Made by a program: the position numbers and the translations under genes. Positions 10,900 through 20,786 of a stretch of 64,000 nucleotides of DNA are shown one piece after another (positions within the stretch are counted from its first letter, which is position 1; every line of letters begins with the position of its first letter). Under the pieces are notes generated by a model. It saw nothing but the letters and a program-made list of their open reading frames with translations. It did not search any database and was not told the DNA's origin. Source of the DNA: Ctenosaura bakeri. Its lineage: Eukaryota; Chordata; Lepidosauria; Squamata; Iguanidae. The DNA is taken from the NCBI GenBank assembly GCA_948474755.1, contig CAOLHI010001019.1, forward strand, positions 1 through 64,000. The letters run 5' to 3'.

Positions 10900-11771
10900 T
10901 GTTACCCTGTATTGTGGGGGTCCCGAGAGGGGCGCCCAAATAGCCAAATAAAAACACAAAATGGGGAAATTGACTCAAGCACTCTCTTAAGCTAGCGAGA
11001 GGCAGGGTAACTTAAGCTGGGATCTTTTAACCCTATGTATACAGCGTCGGGTCAGAAGAGCATCCAGGCAAGGTTTTAAAATGGTAAAAATGTTAGTTTT
11101 ATTAAAGGACTACAGAAAAGACAACACAAGCACACAGCTAACTAGAAATTAGAAATGAGAGTTTTTGGGGGAAATGGGTGATACGACACCTTTTCTTGTA
11201 GTCCTGGAGAAAAGCGGAGGATTGCAGGGAAGGAAGCTCAGCGTGGTTTGCTGAGGGGGCGGCTCTCTGGACAAACCGACAGCAAGGCGGGATAGCAGTC
11301 CGGAGTGTTCCGAGGTGGGCTTGGAATCGGGGACTTTTTATAGGGTAGATTGTGCCTGCAGGCCATGCCATGCTTGGTGAGAACAAAGGAAATTTGGAGC
11401 GGGACAAAAGCATTGGAAAAGGTCAGATTTTACATGATCAGCTTAGCGCTGGACGACAATAGTATGGCCAGTATGCAAATGGCTCAGCATAAAGAAAGTG
11501 CCAGCCCTCGGCTGTGCGTCTTTGTGTAGAGTCAGGTTTAAGCAAGGTGCGTCTGCAAGAAATGGTCCCTGAAGCAATGGAGTGGCATTAATCTGCCTGC
11601 CTAAGTGGGGAATATCCAATCATTACTGGCCACGCCTGTTTACGTGCTTGTCCAGTGGCCCTTGCAAACACGTGGAGCAGGGTGGCAGAGAAAGGTCAGG
11701 CAAAGGCCAAATAAGTTTGATATCAAAAGATATCTAGTGCTATCACCGGGCATGTCAGAACCGTGGTAACA
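10900..11771 (-). mobile_element. Solo LTR, family A, inside LTR B; TSD ACAA
   Basis: 872 bp. On the plus strand it reads TGTTACCCTGTATTGTGGGG at the left and CCGTGGTAACA at the right, so the LTR itself runs on minus. TATAAAA (minus) is at 11336-11342, in the position of a core promoter. ACAA at 10896-10899 repeats at 11772-11775; the intact family B copy confirms the target as GATGACAAACTCTG-like. Confidence 0.93.
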
Positions 11772-12151
11772 ACAAACTCTGTGTCCGTGAGTTTACTAAC
11801 CAGTGGGTAGAGGGGTCAGAGCGGATGCTGTAATTGTACTCTGCTGCACATGCTTTTTGCTGTTGGAAAACTCTTCTATGTTATGCTTGCCTCTGGGACA
11901 CTTTTTGTCCAGAGAGCAGCGGTTCCAGGGAGGATTTTGTGCTGGTGCTGTAAATCCATCTCCCGTCAAAAACTGCATGTAAACTTCAATAAAAGTGTAC
12001 TGTTCATACTCTCATAGAAGTCTAGAAATTTTATTGACCCCCCAAAACTGGGCTGACTTATCCACAGGTCAATGTAAGTAACGCTCCTTAACTCTTATTA
12101 AGAAATGAACCATCCCCTTCCTTGAGTAGAATGGCAAAAAGTGAGAGCTTA

Positions 12152-12354
12152 GGGGCTTTCTGCACTGCACTGTTATAGTGCTATTATTCCACATTCAACA
12201 TACTGTGGAATCCTGGGGCTTGTAGTTTCCCAAGGAGGCCCAAGAGCTCTGGCTGAGAATTCCAAAGGCCCCTCCCAAAACTGCAAACCCCAGGATGCCG
12301 TAGGATGTTGAAAGTGGAATCACAGCACTATAACACTCTAGTGTGGAAATGGCC
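12152..12354. mobile_element. Foldback MITE, TSD TTA
   Basis: GGGGCTTTCTGCACTGCACT at the left pairs with AGTGTGGAAATGGCC at the right. The arms carry TTATAGTGCTATTATTCCAC. TTA occurs at 12149-12151 and 12355-12357. Confidence 0.9.
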
Positions 12355-12357
12355 TTA

Positions 12358-12722
12358 TACACAAGTAGGCATGATAAATATAAGTGCCATGTAAAAGACA
12401 GTTGAACCATTTGTGAAGTTAAAAGCATAAAATTAATTAAAAGACTATATGCAAACCATAAATACAGTACCACACGTCATTAAAAACCCCTCTCGGTCGG
12501 TTTCTGAAAGCCTAAGGGCATGGAGTGTTTTAACAAGCCAATGGAAGGGGAGCCAGGAGGGAGCTCTCGTGGTCTTCCCAGAGGGGGAATTCCAGAGCTT
12601 GGGAGAACCCACCCAGAAGGACCTCTCATGTATTTCCACCAATGAGCCTGAGAAGGTGGAGGACAGAGAGAAAGGACCTTTCTAGAAGATCTTAATGCTC
12701 TTGTGGGCTCATAAAGGGAGAC
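12358..12722. other. Low-copy sequence between two foldback elements
   Basis: The stretch has overlapping short open frames on both strands over 12440-12720, with no recognisable product. Confidence 0.35.
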
Positions 12723-12725
12723 ACA

Positions 12726-12927
12726 GGCCATTTCCGCACTAGACTGTTATAATGCTATTATTCCACTTTCAACCTCCAGCGGAATTCTGGGGTTTGTAGT
12801 TTCCTGAGGCCAAAGAACTCTCTGGCTGAGAACTCTAAATGCCCTTCCATAAACTGCAAACCCCAGGATTCCGTAGTATGTTGGAAGTGGAATCATAGCG
12901 CTATAACAGTGTGGTGTGGAAATGGTC
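12726..12927. mobile_element. Foldback MITE, TSD ACA
   Basis: GGCCATTTCCGCACTAGACT at the left, GTGTGGAAATGGTC at the right. ACA at 12723-12725 and 12928-12930. The centre is the CAAAGAACTCTCTGGCTGAG type also seen at 4462, 32712 and 50103. Confidence 0.92.
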
Positions 12928-12930
12928 ACA

Positions 12931-13328
12931 GTTTTTCACATGGCCTGGATCCAAGTCATACAGAATACCTAACAGGAAGAACACTGTGCAACTCTGAAGT
13001 AGGAACATCCATCATCCTCTTTCTAATGCCTCCTATTCAACTGTTAAACAGCACTTGCCATCAGTTCTTCCGAACGTTTAGCTAAAATCGCCTTTCTTGC
13101 AACTGGAATTCATCAGCTCAGGTCTCCTACCATCTGGAGCAGCAGCAAACAAATTAGTTTTTCACCTAGCAGCCCTTTGGATCTTTAAAACAGGTTATTG
13201 TCTGAATTCTCAGCCTTTGATGATGAGGATGATGATAAGCTTTTCATCTGTGGTGGGACTCATGGTGGCATAGAAAAATTAAGACGATCAGAGTTCAAAG
13301 CACTAAAAAGACATAAATGAAAATACAA
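12931..13328. other. Low-copy sequence
   Basis: No recognised element. A short GATGATGAGGATGATGAT stretch lies near 13219-13237. Confidence 0.4.
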
Positions 13329-13480
13329 AGAAGATGGAGAAGTGATATGATACAGCCATCTTTGAGTATCTGAAGGGTTGTCATCACACAGGAGATGAAT
13401 GGGAGTTTGGTTTTTTGCTGTTCATGACCCAAACCAGTGGATACAAATTTCAAGAAAGAGGATTCAGGTACATATAGCCC
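13329..13480 (+). mobile_element. Old CR1 fragment
   Basis: AGATGGAGAAGTGATATGAT, TTTGAGTATCTGAAGGGTTG and AACCAGTGGATACAAATTTC match the order of the CR1 RT C-terminus, with heavy divergence. It abuts a second, better preserved CR1 copy. Confidence 0.65.
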
Positions 13481-13907
13481 TGTGCATAGCAAACACATCC
13501 AGAGAAGGGCAAGCAAGATGATCACGAGGCTAGAAACCAACCCTTACGCGGAATGACTTGAAGGAGCTGTGGATGTTGAGCTTGGAGAAGAGAGGGCTGA
13601 GGGATGAAACAACAGCCTTCTTTAAATATCTAAAGGGATATCATGTAGAAGATGGAGCCAGCTTGCCTTCTACACTTTGGAGACTTAGAGCACAAACCAG
13701 TGGATTCAAGTTAGGGGGAAAGAGGTTTCACCTTAACTTTAGGAAGAACTTCTTGATGATAAGAGTTGTTTGACAGTGAAAAATGCTGCTGCCTCAATAG
13801 AGTGTGGTGCAGGCTCCTTCTTTGGAGGTTTTTAAAGAGAGGCTGGATGGCCATCTGTCAGGAATGCTTTGATGGTATCTTCCTACATGACAGAAGAGGG
13901 CTGGACT

Positions 13908-15367
13908 TGTTATCACGGTTATGATATGTCTGGTGAGAGCACTAGATATCCTTTTGATATCAAATAATTTGACCTTTGCTTGACCTTTCTCTGCCACCCT
14001 ACTCCACGTGTTTGCAGAGGTCCACCGGACAAGCACGTATTGGGCGCAGTTGTTAATGATTGTACATTCCAAAACCTCAGGCAGGCAGGCAACTTAAGCC
14101 TCTCTGATGCTTTAGGGAAAAACCTCCCTGCAAACCAGCTTTGCTCGGCGCCTATCTCTACAAAGACCCCCGGCCAAGAGTCGAGCCATTCCTATATGTT
14201 GGGCCATCACCATACTGGCCATACTATTGTTGTCCAGTGCTAAGCTCATCATGCAAAACCTGACCTTTTCCAACTCCTTTGTCCAGCTTCAAATTCCCTT
14301 TGTTCTCACCGAACATAACATAGCCTGTAGGTAAACTCCACCCTATAAAAAGTCCCCACTTTCGAGACATCCTCGGAATACTTTGGATTTCCATCCAGCC
14401 TTGCTGCTGCTCTGTCCAGTTAAGTCTTCCCCTCAGTTCCCTATAACTGAGTCTGCTTCCCCTTTTGGAACCCCCGCTTCTCTCCAGGACTACGAGACCA
14501 GATGTCGTATTACCCATTCCCCAAAAGCTCTCCATTTCTATTTCTAGTTAGCTGTGTGCATGCGGTGTCTTTCATGTTATTTGTCCTCAATAAATGTTAT
14601 TTTTGTTACTTTAAAACCTTGTCTGGCTACGCTCTCTGACCTGAAGCCATAGACATAGGGTACAAGTGTAGGAAATAAGACCAAACCGGTTATGATTTAA
14701 TCTTATTAGCAGAATTGTGCAGAAGAAGCGAGTAAAGTTCTCTTTGTTAAAGTACTCGTGGCTTGAGAATACTTGATCCAATTAAATGCAATACACACAG
14801 GTAGCTTTGAATAAACATTTAGAAGTTTACTAAAGACTTCTCCATCTACATATCCATTGAGGGTTTGCTACCTTTAACTAACTAAAGAGGTAGAGGATAA
14901 TCTCCAGTATCACTCACCACCATCTTGATGGTTTGGAGCATGCAGATTTCATAGGATAGCGTCCATGAGGGAGCGATGAAGAGAGAGAGCAAAGAAGACT
15001 AAAAGATGTCTCCTTCTATTTTGGGAAGACTTAACTTTCTTCCTATCAGGATACAGTTCTGGATCACATGATCTGATGACCTGGGCCCTAAAGGTATTTA
15101 TGATCATGCAATAAAAACAGAGAGAGTAAGTGTGAAAGATAGAGCATGCACACACAAGAGGCAGCCCCTGAGCTAACTATCCCATTTGTTCTAACAACAA
15201 AATGGGGGGAAAGAGAATGCTGGTAATTTTCCAAAAACAAGATCCTAGCTAAAGTTACCCTGCCTCTCGTTAGCTTAAGAGAGTACTCGAGCTTAATTTC
15301 CCCCATCTTATATTTTCATTTGGTTATTTGGGCGCCCCTCCCAGGACCCCCAATATACAGGGTAACA
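13908..15367 (+). mobile_element. Solo LTR, family A, inside CR1; TSD GACT
   Basis: It starts TGTTATCACGG and ends ATACAGGGTAACA. TATAAAA is at 14344-14350 and AATAAA at 14589-14594, giving plus-strand U3-R-U5. GACT at 13904-13907 and 15368-15371 duplicates the CR1 target (GGCTGGACTAGATGGCC). It is itself split by LTR C at 14667-15236. Excluding that, length is about 885 bp. Confidence 0.94.
14667..15236 (-). mobile_element. Solo LTR, family C, inside LTR A; TSD ACAAG
   Basis: On plus it reads from TGTAGGAAATAAGACC to GCTGGTAATTTTCCAAAA; the last two bases differ from the usual ACA end. ACAAG at 14662-14666 and 15237-15241 is duplicated, and removal restores the family A text GGGTACAAGATCCTAGC. 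It is closely similar to 37530-38094. Confidence 0.93.
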
Positions 15368-15402
15368 GACTAGATGGCCCTCATTGTCCCTTCCAACTCT
15401 AA

Positions 15403-15830
15403 GGCCCTTTCTGCACCATATCTGGATCCCATGTCATCCCATCATGAGCCCAGCAGTGCCATTGCTGGGATGGGATTGGGACCTGAACAGTCATTATCAC
15501 ACCTGGTCAGCTGCCAGGTGTGATAGTGGCAGATGGGTAGCATTATGGACACTTTTCTCCCTTCCACAGTACAGCCCTCCTCTTCTTGCACTGTAGTCTG
15601 GAAGGAAGCACTTGACGGTGCTTTGGCCCTTGCCACATGGCCGCTAGTGACAGGACTGCAGGGAAGGAGGCCATTACCAGATTTCTTTTTCCAGTAATGG
15701 AATTTGGCATGACAGAAGCAAATGGGGATGCAACAGCAGTGGGACCACAATGACATTGTGCAAACGCATATGTTCCAAACCAGGAGCAATGCATCGCCAT
15801 GCTGGGATGGCAACATTTGTGGTAAGGGGC
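15403..15830. mobile_element. GC-rich MITE subfamily, inside CR1; TSD TAA or TAAG
   Basis: It begins GGCCCTTTCTGCACCATATC and ends TGTGGTAAGGGGC. TAAG can be read at 15400-15403 and 15831-15834. An internal hairpin-like pair is GGTCAGCTGCCAGGTGTGAT and its neighbour near 15500. Its right half resembles 17855-17987. Confidence 0.75.
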
Positions 15831-15857
15831 TAAGATTCTATGACTGTATGAATTAAA

Positions 15858-16206
15858 CAGTAGGAAGAATTTGCTGATTGCTAAGAGCAATTTGGTTGAG
15901 GCCTGAATACTGCAAAAGTACCTGTTCCTGGCTGACCTTGGAAGCTTCCTGTGATCAGCTCTGGCTAGTGGTTGGGTGGAAGACTGCCCAATGAACACCA
16001 GACACTGGTGTAAGTCAACAGACACACCCAAGAGCTGTTTAACAATGCAGTGAACTACTTCAGAAAGGGTTATCTCTCCTTGGTCGGGTTTTTTAAAAGA
16101 CTGGTTGGATAACTCCCTCTTAAGAAGACGTTAGCACTGTGTTCCTGCCTGGCAGGAGTGTGGACCAGATGACCCTTGGGGTCTGTCCCAATTTTCTGAT
16201 TCTAAT
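15858..16206 (+). mobile_element. Old CR1 3' fragment with an internal insertion of unknown origin
   Basis: 15858-15905 (CAGTAGGAAGAATTTGCTGA) and 16050-16206 (GGTTGGATAACTCCCTCTTA through CTGATTCTA) follow the CR1 3' order. 15906-16049 is foreign; its CCAATGAACACCAGA also occurs at about 39230. Confidence 0.65.
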
Positions 16207-16306
16207 TGGAAAGGGTATCCCAAAGAGAGGTCAATGAGTTGAGCATCTCTCTGGAGAGTGGTGTAGGAGGATAAATCAGGAAGAAGACACAGGTGCAGAA
16301 ATCTTA

Positions 16307-16707
16307 GGCCCTTTCCGCACCTTACTTTCTTCTGGTGCTGGGGTGCCGGGATTGCGCGAGCAGCCTCTGGCGAGAGGCTCTCACATCCCTGCTGCTTCAG
16401 CTCTGCACAAGCTGCCTGCTCATGTGAGAGCCCCACCTCTTCCTTCCGCAGTGCAGCCTGGGAGTTTCCAGTGCGACCAGTGTGGCTCCGGAGGATCTGC
16501 ACGCCAGGTAGGAGCACGTGGGGCCTGGGAGCAATCCACAACTGAGCACCATTTTTGGCTTCTAGCTGAAAATGACAAGGTGCGCGATCAGTGCCTGCTG
16601 GCCCCTGGAGTGTCATGCAATTGTGAGTGCATCGTGCAGATCGCTCCTCACAATCACGCGATGCTCCAGGCACCCTTTCGCATGGAAAATGCCATGTGAA
16701 AAGGGCC
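16307..16707. mobile_element. GC-rich MITE, full length, TSD TTA
   Basis: 401 bp, from GGCCCTTTCCGCACCTTACT to ATGTGAAAAGGGCC. TTA at 16304-16306 and 16708-16710. It holds CAGCCTCTGGCGAGAGGCTC (a small hairpin) and CAGTGCAGCCTGGGAGTTTC. The open frames within it on both strands are by-products of its high GC. This is the reference copy of the family. Confidence 0.92.
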
Positions 16708-16710
16708 TTA

Positions 16711-17640
16711 GTTTGAGGTTGGAGAGATCCAGTCTGTAGACATAAGTTTCTCCATCCCCGGTAGAATTGTCCAAGACTAGAAGCACATTTTGCAGCTCTG
16801 GCTTTCTGATCTGACTTTCCCTCTTCCCGTAAGTCAGGAGGGCCACAGAGAAGCAAAAGACCCTGTGGAAGACCCACAGAGGTTGAATGAAGTGTGGTCA
16901 TGTTTCATAACACTCTTTCCAAAACTTTCTCTGTGTAAAGTGTGGGAAAGTTACTCTCTGGGAGGACAATTCCCTGAGTCCCCCAACCGGGAACTCAGGG
17001 AGTTGTCCTCCCAAAAAGGAACTTTTCCAACCTCCTCTTAGACCCAGGTTTTCTCCGTCTCATGAAAAGGTGGTCCTCCAGCTCCAGGCGTATCCCAGGA
17101 GTGCCAGCCCATCAGGGACAGAGTTCAAGACCAGGTCTTTCCTATTAGAGATCTGATTAAGCCGTTCCCCAGCATGGGTCCCAATTTAACTCAGTTTCCA
17201 GGCCTGGGACCCAGCTGGGGAGGTTATGTATGTGAAATGGGCATTGGCCCAGAAGGACTTTCAGCTGAACGTATATTTTTTAGGCGATCCGCAGGGATAC
17301 AGGTCATTAGGGGGTTAGCTGTCAGGCCCGATCACTCCTCAGAAGGAGAAGGAGGGAGAAGGACTGGAGATTAAAACATTGGGGGTGGGGAATAGACCTG
17401 TCTCCCTCTTGCACTTTGCACCTCTGAACTTGTAGGGCACACGTTCTCACACTGATGTTGGCCATCTAGGAGCAAAAGGAACACAGTAAGGGCAGCCGTG
17501 GTGTGAACCAAGGAATTATGGCAACACATAATCTTTCTTTTGTGTCAGTGGTCTCCCAGGTCTGCTGTTTGCTATACAATTACAAATTTGTGGGTGTCTG
17601 TGGCACTGTTTTGGGTTTGAGTGATGTAAATCTTTGCATC
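16711..17640. other. Low-copy sequence with one hairpin
   Basis: Apart from the inverted repeat at 16945-17028 nothing is recognised. A plus-strand frame at 17174-17374 has no known motif. Confidence 0.4.
16945..17028. repeat. Inverted repeat, about 35-bp arms
   Basis: The left arm 16945-16979 (GGAAAGTTACTCTCTGGGAG then GACAATTCCCTGAGT) pairs with the right arm 16993-17028 (ACTCAGGGAGTTGTCCTCCC to ACTTTTCC) across a loop of about 13 bp. It could extrude as a hairpin. It is probably a small foldback repeat related to the motif at 1508. Confidence 0.85.
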
Positions 17641-17854
17641 CAGGGTTAACACATCAATTGTGCTGCTCAGTCCTTGTGTTTAAGAGCAGTGTTGCTCAAT
17701 GGAACCAAGAGACCAAGTGTGTAACGGAGCACACAACCAAATCCTAGCGTGGTGCACAGAGTGCGTCCATGTGCGTGTGTGTCCATGCACTAAGGGCATG
17801 TGCATATGTGAGCAATGCATCTCTCTGTGCCCAATGGTGTTTATTTCATTAAGC

Positions 17855-17987
17855 AAATATCCCACGATCGCAACAGGTGGGGGGTGCCGTAGCAGCAGGA
17901 CTGCGATGACATGGTGCAGAAGCCTGACCCACGGACAGCTGCCATCATGTTTCCATCACGGGAGAATGCTGTTGTGCGGAAATGACC
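17855..17987. mobile_element. GC-rich MITE, right-end fragment
   Basis: CGATCGCAACAGGTGGGG and GACTGCGATGACATGGTGCA resemble the right half of 15403-15830. It ends TTGTGCGGAAATGACC, the shared terminus. The left end was not found; 17641-17854 is CA/TG-rich low-copy sequence. Confidence 0.6.
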
Positions 17988-17992
17988 ATAGT

Positions 17993-18449
17993 CTTTGCTG
18001 GCCAGGCCTCACTTGGAGTCCTGTATTTAGTTCTGGGTGCCTCGTTATAAGAAGAATACAGACAAGCTGGAGCGGGTTCAGAGAAGGGCAAGAAGGATGG
18101 TAAGCGGGATGGAGAACCAAACAGAGGTTGAAGACGCTGGGCATGTTCCGCTTGGTGAAGAGAAGAGCTGGGGGTGACAAGATTGCACTCTTTAAATATG
18201 TCAAGGGCTGACGCAGAGAGGAGGGGGCAGGTTTCTTCTCTGCTGCCCAAGAGGGTAGGACTGGTCTAATGGTTCCAAGCTACAGGAGGAGAGATTTCAT
18301 TAAACATTAGAAGGAACTTTTTGACAGTGAGAGAGGTTCAGCAATGCAACCAATTGCCCAGAGAGGTGGTGGGGTCTCCTTCTGTCTTCAAAAAGAGGAT
18401 GGACAGCTATCTTCTGCATGGAGCAAATGGATGGGGACTCTTCCAACAC
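17993..18449 (+). mobile_element. Diverged CR1, RT C-terminus to near the 3' end
   Basis: AGGCCTCACTTGGAGTCCTG, CAAGCTGGAGCGGGTTCAGA and CTACAGGAGGAGAGATTTCA follow the CR1 order. This subfamily differs from the young copies and resembles 34001-34484 and 55197-55420. Confidence 0.85.
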
Positions 18450-18452
18450 TAG

Positions 18453-18677
18453 GGCCATTTCCGCACTAGCCTGTTATAGCGCGATGATTCCACTTGCAAC
18501 ATCCTCTGGAATCCTGGGGTTTGCAGTTTCGGGAGGGGCCGGCCGGCATTGCTCCTTGTCTTAGTCTTTGGAGCAGAGACTAACCGGCCGGCCCCTCCCG
18601 AAACTGCAAACCCCAGGATTCCAGAGGAGGTTGAAAGTGGAATCATCGCGCTATAACAGGCTAGTGCGGAAATGACC
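18453..18677. mobile_element. Foldback MITE with a CR1 fragment in its loop, TSD TAG
   Basis: The outer arms are near-perfect (GGCCATTTCCGCACTAGCCT and AGGCTAGTGCGGAAATGACC), flanked by TAG at 18450-18452 and 18678-18680. Between the two CCGGCCGG half-sites lies about 35 bp (18547-18582) reading ATTGCTCCTTGTCTTAGTCT then TTGGAGCAGAGAC, a piece of CR1 in reverse orientation. Confidence 0.92.
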
Positions 18678-18680
18678 TAG

Positions 18681-19864
18681 GATTCTATTTTTTCCCTTCA
18701 CAAAACATCCAGATGAAAATTTTGTACCAAGCAAGTTCCCAACTACGAAGATGCTTGTCTGTCCAGCAGCCCTCTCATCTGGATTGCACTGAAATTCAAG
18801 AAAAGCATTTTTCAGTCATTTTCTGAATATTTTTAAATATCCCTCAAAATCCCAGACAGACAGACAGACAGACAGAATGGCAGGCTGTGGCTTTGTGCTC
18901 TGGCATGAAGCCTCCCGGGCCGTCCCCTGTTTGGAAGCCTGCGAAAGGGAGCTGTTTTATCAGATGGGGTTCTGGGAGGCTGAGCCAAGTCCTTCCAGGG
19001 AGTGACGGGCAGGGCTGGCGGGTGGGGGGAGAGTTCACTAAGCCTCACTTCCTGCCACAAGGTTCAGGACCTTTATGTCTCCCTCATTGGATTATCAGTG
19101 GGAGAGACTTCTGACTCATTAACTCGGATCAGGAGGTCAAATAGGATTTAAAGTCCTCCTCTCGGAGGGGCGATGAACTGCCGTCTCCAGAAATTCTATA
19201 CAGACGGAGTTTCCACATATTGCTCTCCAATCTGAGTTTGCCAAAAGGGAGGTTTGCAAGAAGAATTCAAAATCTCCAGCAGACAGGCCCCAAACCACTA
19301 TGGAATTTTGAAAAAAAAATTTAAAAAGTGTTTTTTTCTAAAATAGCACAATCCTTCTCAGACATTCTGCACAACCTTTATTTATTTTTAAAAAATTTCC
19401 CTCCCCTTCCCCTTTTCATTTCCTTTTATTCCACAAGCCTTGGGTCCCTTGTTCCTTTCCAAACACACACATGCGCAAAGTGGGGCTTTTCTTTTTGGCA
19501 CAGAAAATGTGATTTTCCATGCTGGAAAGTTCCTTCCTGTGCAGAAGCAAGAACTGTCCAACACAGGAAAATACCAAAAATTTGTGGAAACCCCCCCCCC
19601 ATGTATTTCAGTGTGGCTGAATTTTGCATCACAAGAGTCCTGAATAATTAAGAGTCTATAGCATCTAGACTTCTCAGTGCAATCCCAATGCCCAGGAAAT
19701 CCCTTCTGTAATTACCAATAAGATTGGGAAATTACTGGATATTCTTTACATCTCTACTTGGCGACCAAGTGGAAAACTCTCAAACTTGAGAGGCAAAAGA
19801 AAGTTGGACTCTAACAGGTCAGTTTTCCTTCTTCCCTCCTATGAAGATTCCCAGATCTTGGTGA
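18681..19864. other. Low-copy block with an (AGAC)n patch
   Basis: CAGACAGACAGACAGACAGA lies at 18854-18873. Otherwise no repeat or gene is recognised. A/T runs occur near 19310-19400 and a C-run at 19591-19600. Confidence 0.4.
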
Positions 19865-19869
19865 CTATG

Positions 19870-20069
19870 GGCCTTTCCACTCTACATTGCTATGGTTCTA
19901 TGATTCCACTTTCAACATCCTATGGAATCCTGTGGTTTGCGGTTTGGGGAGGGGCATTTAGAATTCCCAGTCAGAGAGCTCTTTGGCCTCAGGAAACTAC
20001 AAACCCCAGAATTCCAGAGGAGGTCGAAAGTGGAATAATGGCACTATATCAGTGTAGTGTGGAAAGGTC
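19870..20069. mobile_element. Foldback MITE
   Basis: GGCCTTTCCACTCTACATTG at the left and GTAGTGTGGAAAGGTC at the right, with TCCACTTTCAACATCCTATG in the arm. CTATG can be read on both sides (19865-19869, 20070-20074), which is longer than the usual 3 bp and may be partly chance. Confidence 0.88.
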
Positions 20070-20374
20070 CTATGCTGCAGACTTTTCTAGTATGCAGGGT
20101 GAAAGGGAAGAATCTCAGGGCAAAAGCATTGCCTTGAAGCACACACATGCACATGCCTGCCGTAGATCATGCCTGAGAGAAAGCAGAGCTCAGGCCACTT
20201 TCTTTCATTGGGCTACAACTCCCACGAGTTCTTAAAATCAGAGCTTCCAAAGGTGGCAAAAACAACTGGGAAAAGTGGGGGATTTCCCCCGCTCTAATGA
20301 ATGCAGAGCTTGCAAAAATGATTTTCCAACCAAAGAAAGATTTCCTCCTCTTCCTCCTCCTCCTTTCTGCCCCT

Positions 20375-20550
20375 GGCCATTTCTGCACAAGACTGTTATA
20401 GCGCTATGATTCCACTTTCAACATCCTATGGAATCCTGGGGTTTGCAGTTTTGCAGCCGGCCAGTACCTCCCGAAACTGCAAACCCCAGGATTCCATAGG
20501 ATGCTGAAAGTGGAATCATCGCGCTATAACAGTCTCGTGCAGAAATGATC
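20375..20550. mobile_element. Foldback MITE
   Basis: GGCCATTTCTGCACAAGACT at the left, AGTCTCGTGCAGAAATGATC at the right; the centre is TTGCAGCCGGCCAGTACCTC. The flanks CCT/TCT are a poor match. 20075-20374 to its left is low-copy sequence. Confidence 0.9.
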
Positions 20551-20786
20551 TCTCTGTGTTAGAGCTGGTGTTTGTTATGATCCACTCCAAGCAACTGGGG
20601 TTGGTGCTTCATGTCTTCGGCTTTACGGCATTACGAAGCCCCCGACTAGGGATGTTACTTAGTTGAGGGCCAGAAAGCTTTCCCCTTTTAGGGCTGGAAG
20701 GTGTCCCTTGTGGTAATGGATGTCCCCTATTTGGAAGTCAGAAATCTTGTCCCTTCTAGGGCTGGCAAGTGTCCCTTATTATAAGG

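Larger units (their letters stand above)
9947..11968 (+). mobile_element. Solo LTR, family B, carrying two younger LTRs; TSD AAAAC
   Basis: Without its insertions (10169-10722 and 10900-11771) it aligns over its length with the reverse complement of 23059-23624. It starts TGTGGATTAAAAATG and ends CATCTCCCGTCA. AAAAC at 9942-9946 is repeated at 11969-11973, a 5-bp duplication. A TTAAAGCCTCCAGG segment near 10870 may be the poly(A) signal region. It is the oldest of the three LTRs in this nest. Confidence 0.9.
13484..15857 (+). mobile_element. CR1 3' end, interrupted by LTR A (with LTR C) and a GC-rich element
   Basis: The CR1 text runs 13484-13907 (AGAAGGGCAAGCAAGATGAT to GAGGGCTGGACT). It resumes at 15372-15402 (AGATGGCCCTCATTGTCCCT) and ends with an ATTCTATGACTGTATG tail at about 15835-15857. 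Three younger insertions lie inside. Confidence 0.9.

Noticed and set aside
12449..12731. Overlapping open frames on both strands between two foldback MITEs
   Set aside because: No recognisable domain, short, and open in several frames at once.
16131..16901. 256-codon minus-strand open frame, the longest in the window
   Set aside because: Most of it lies in the GC-rich MITE at 16307-16707, whose copies elsewhere are not open in the same frame; no domain recognised.
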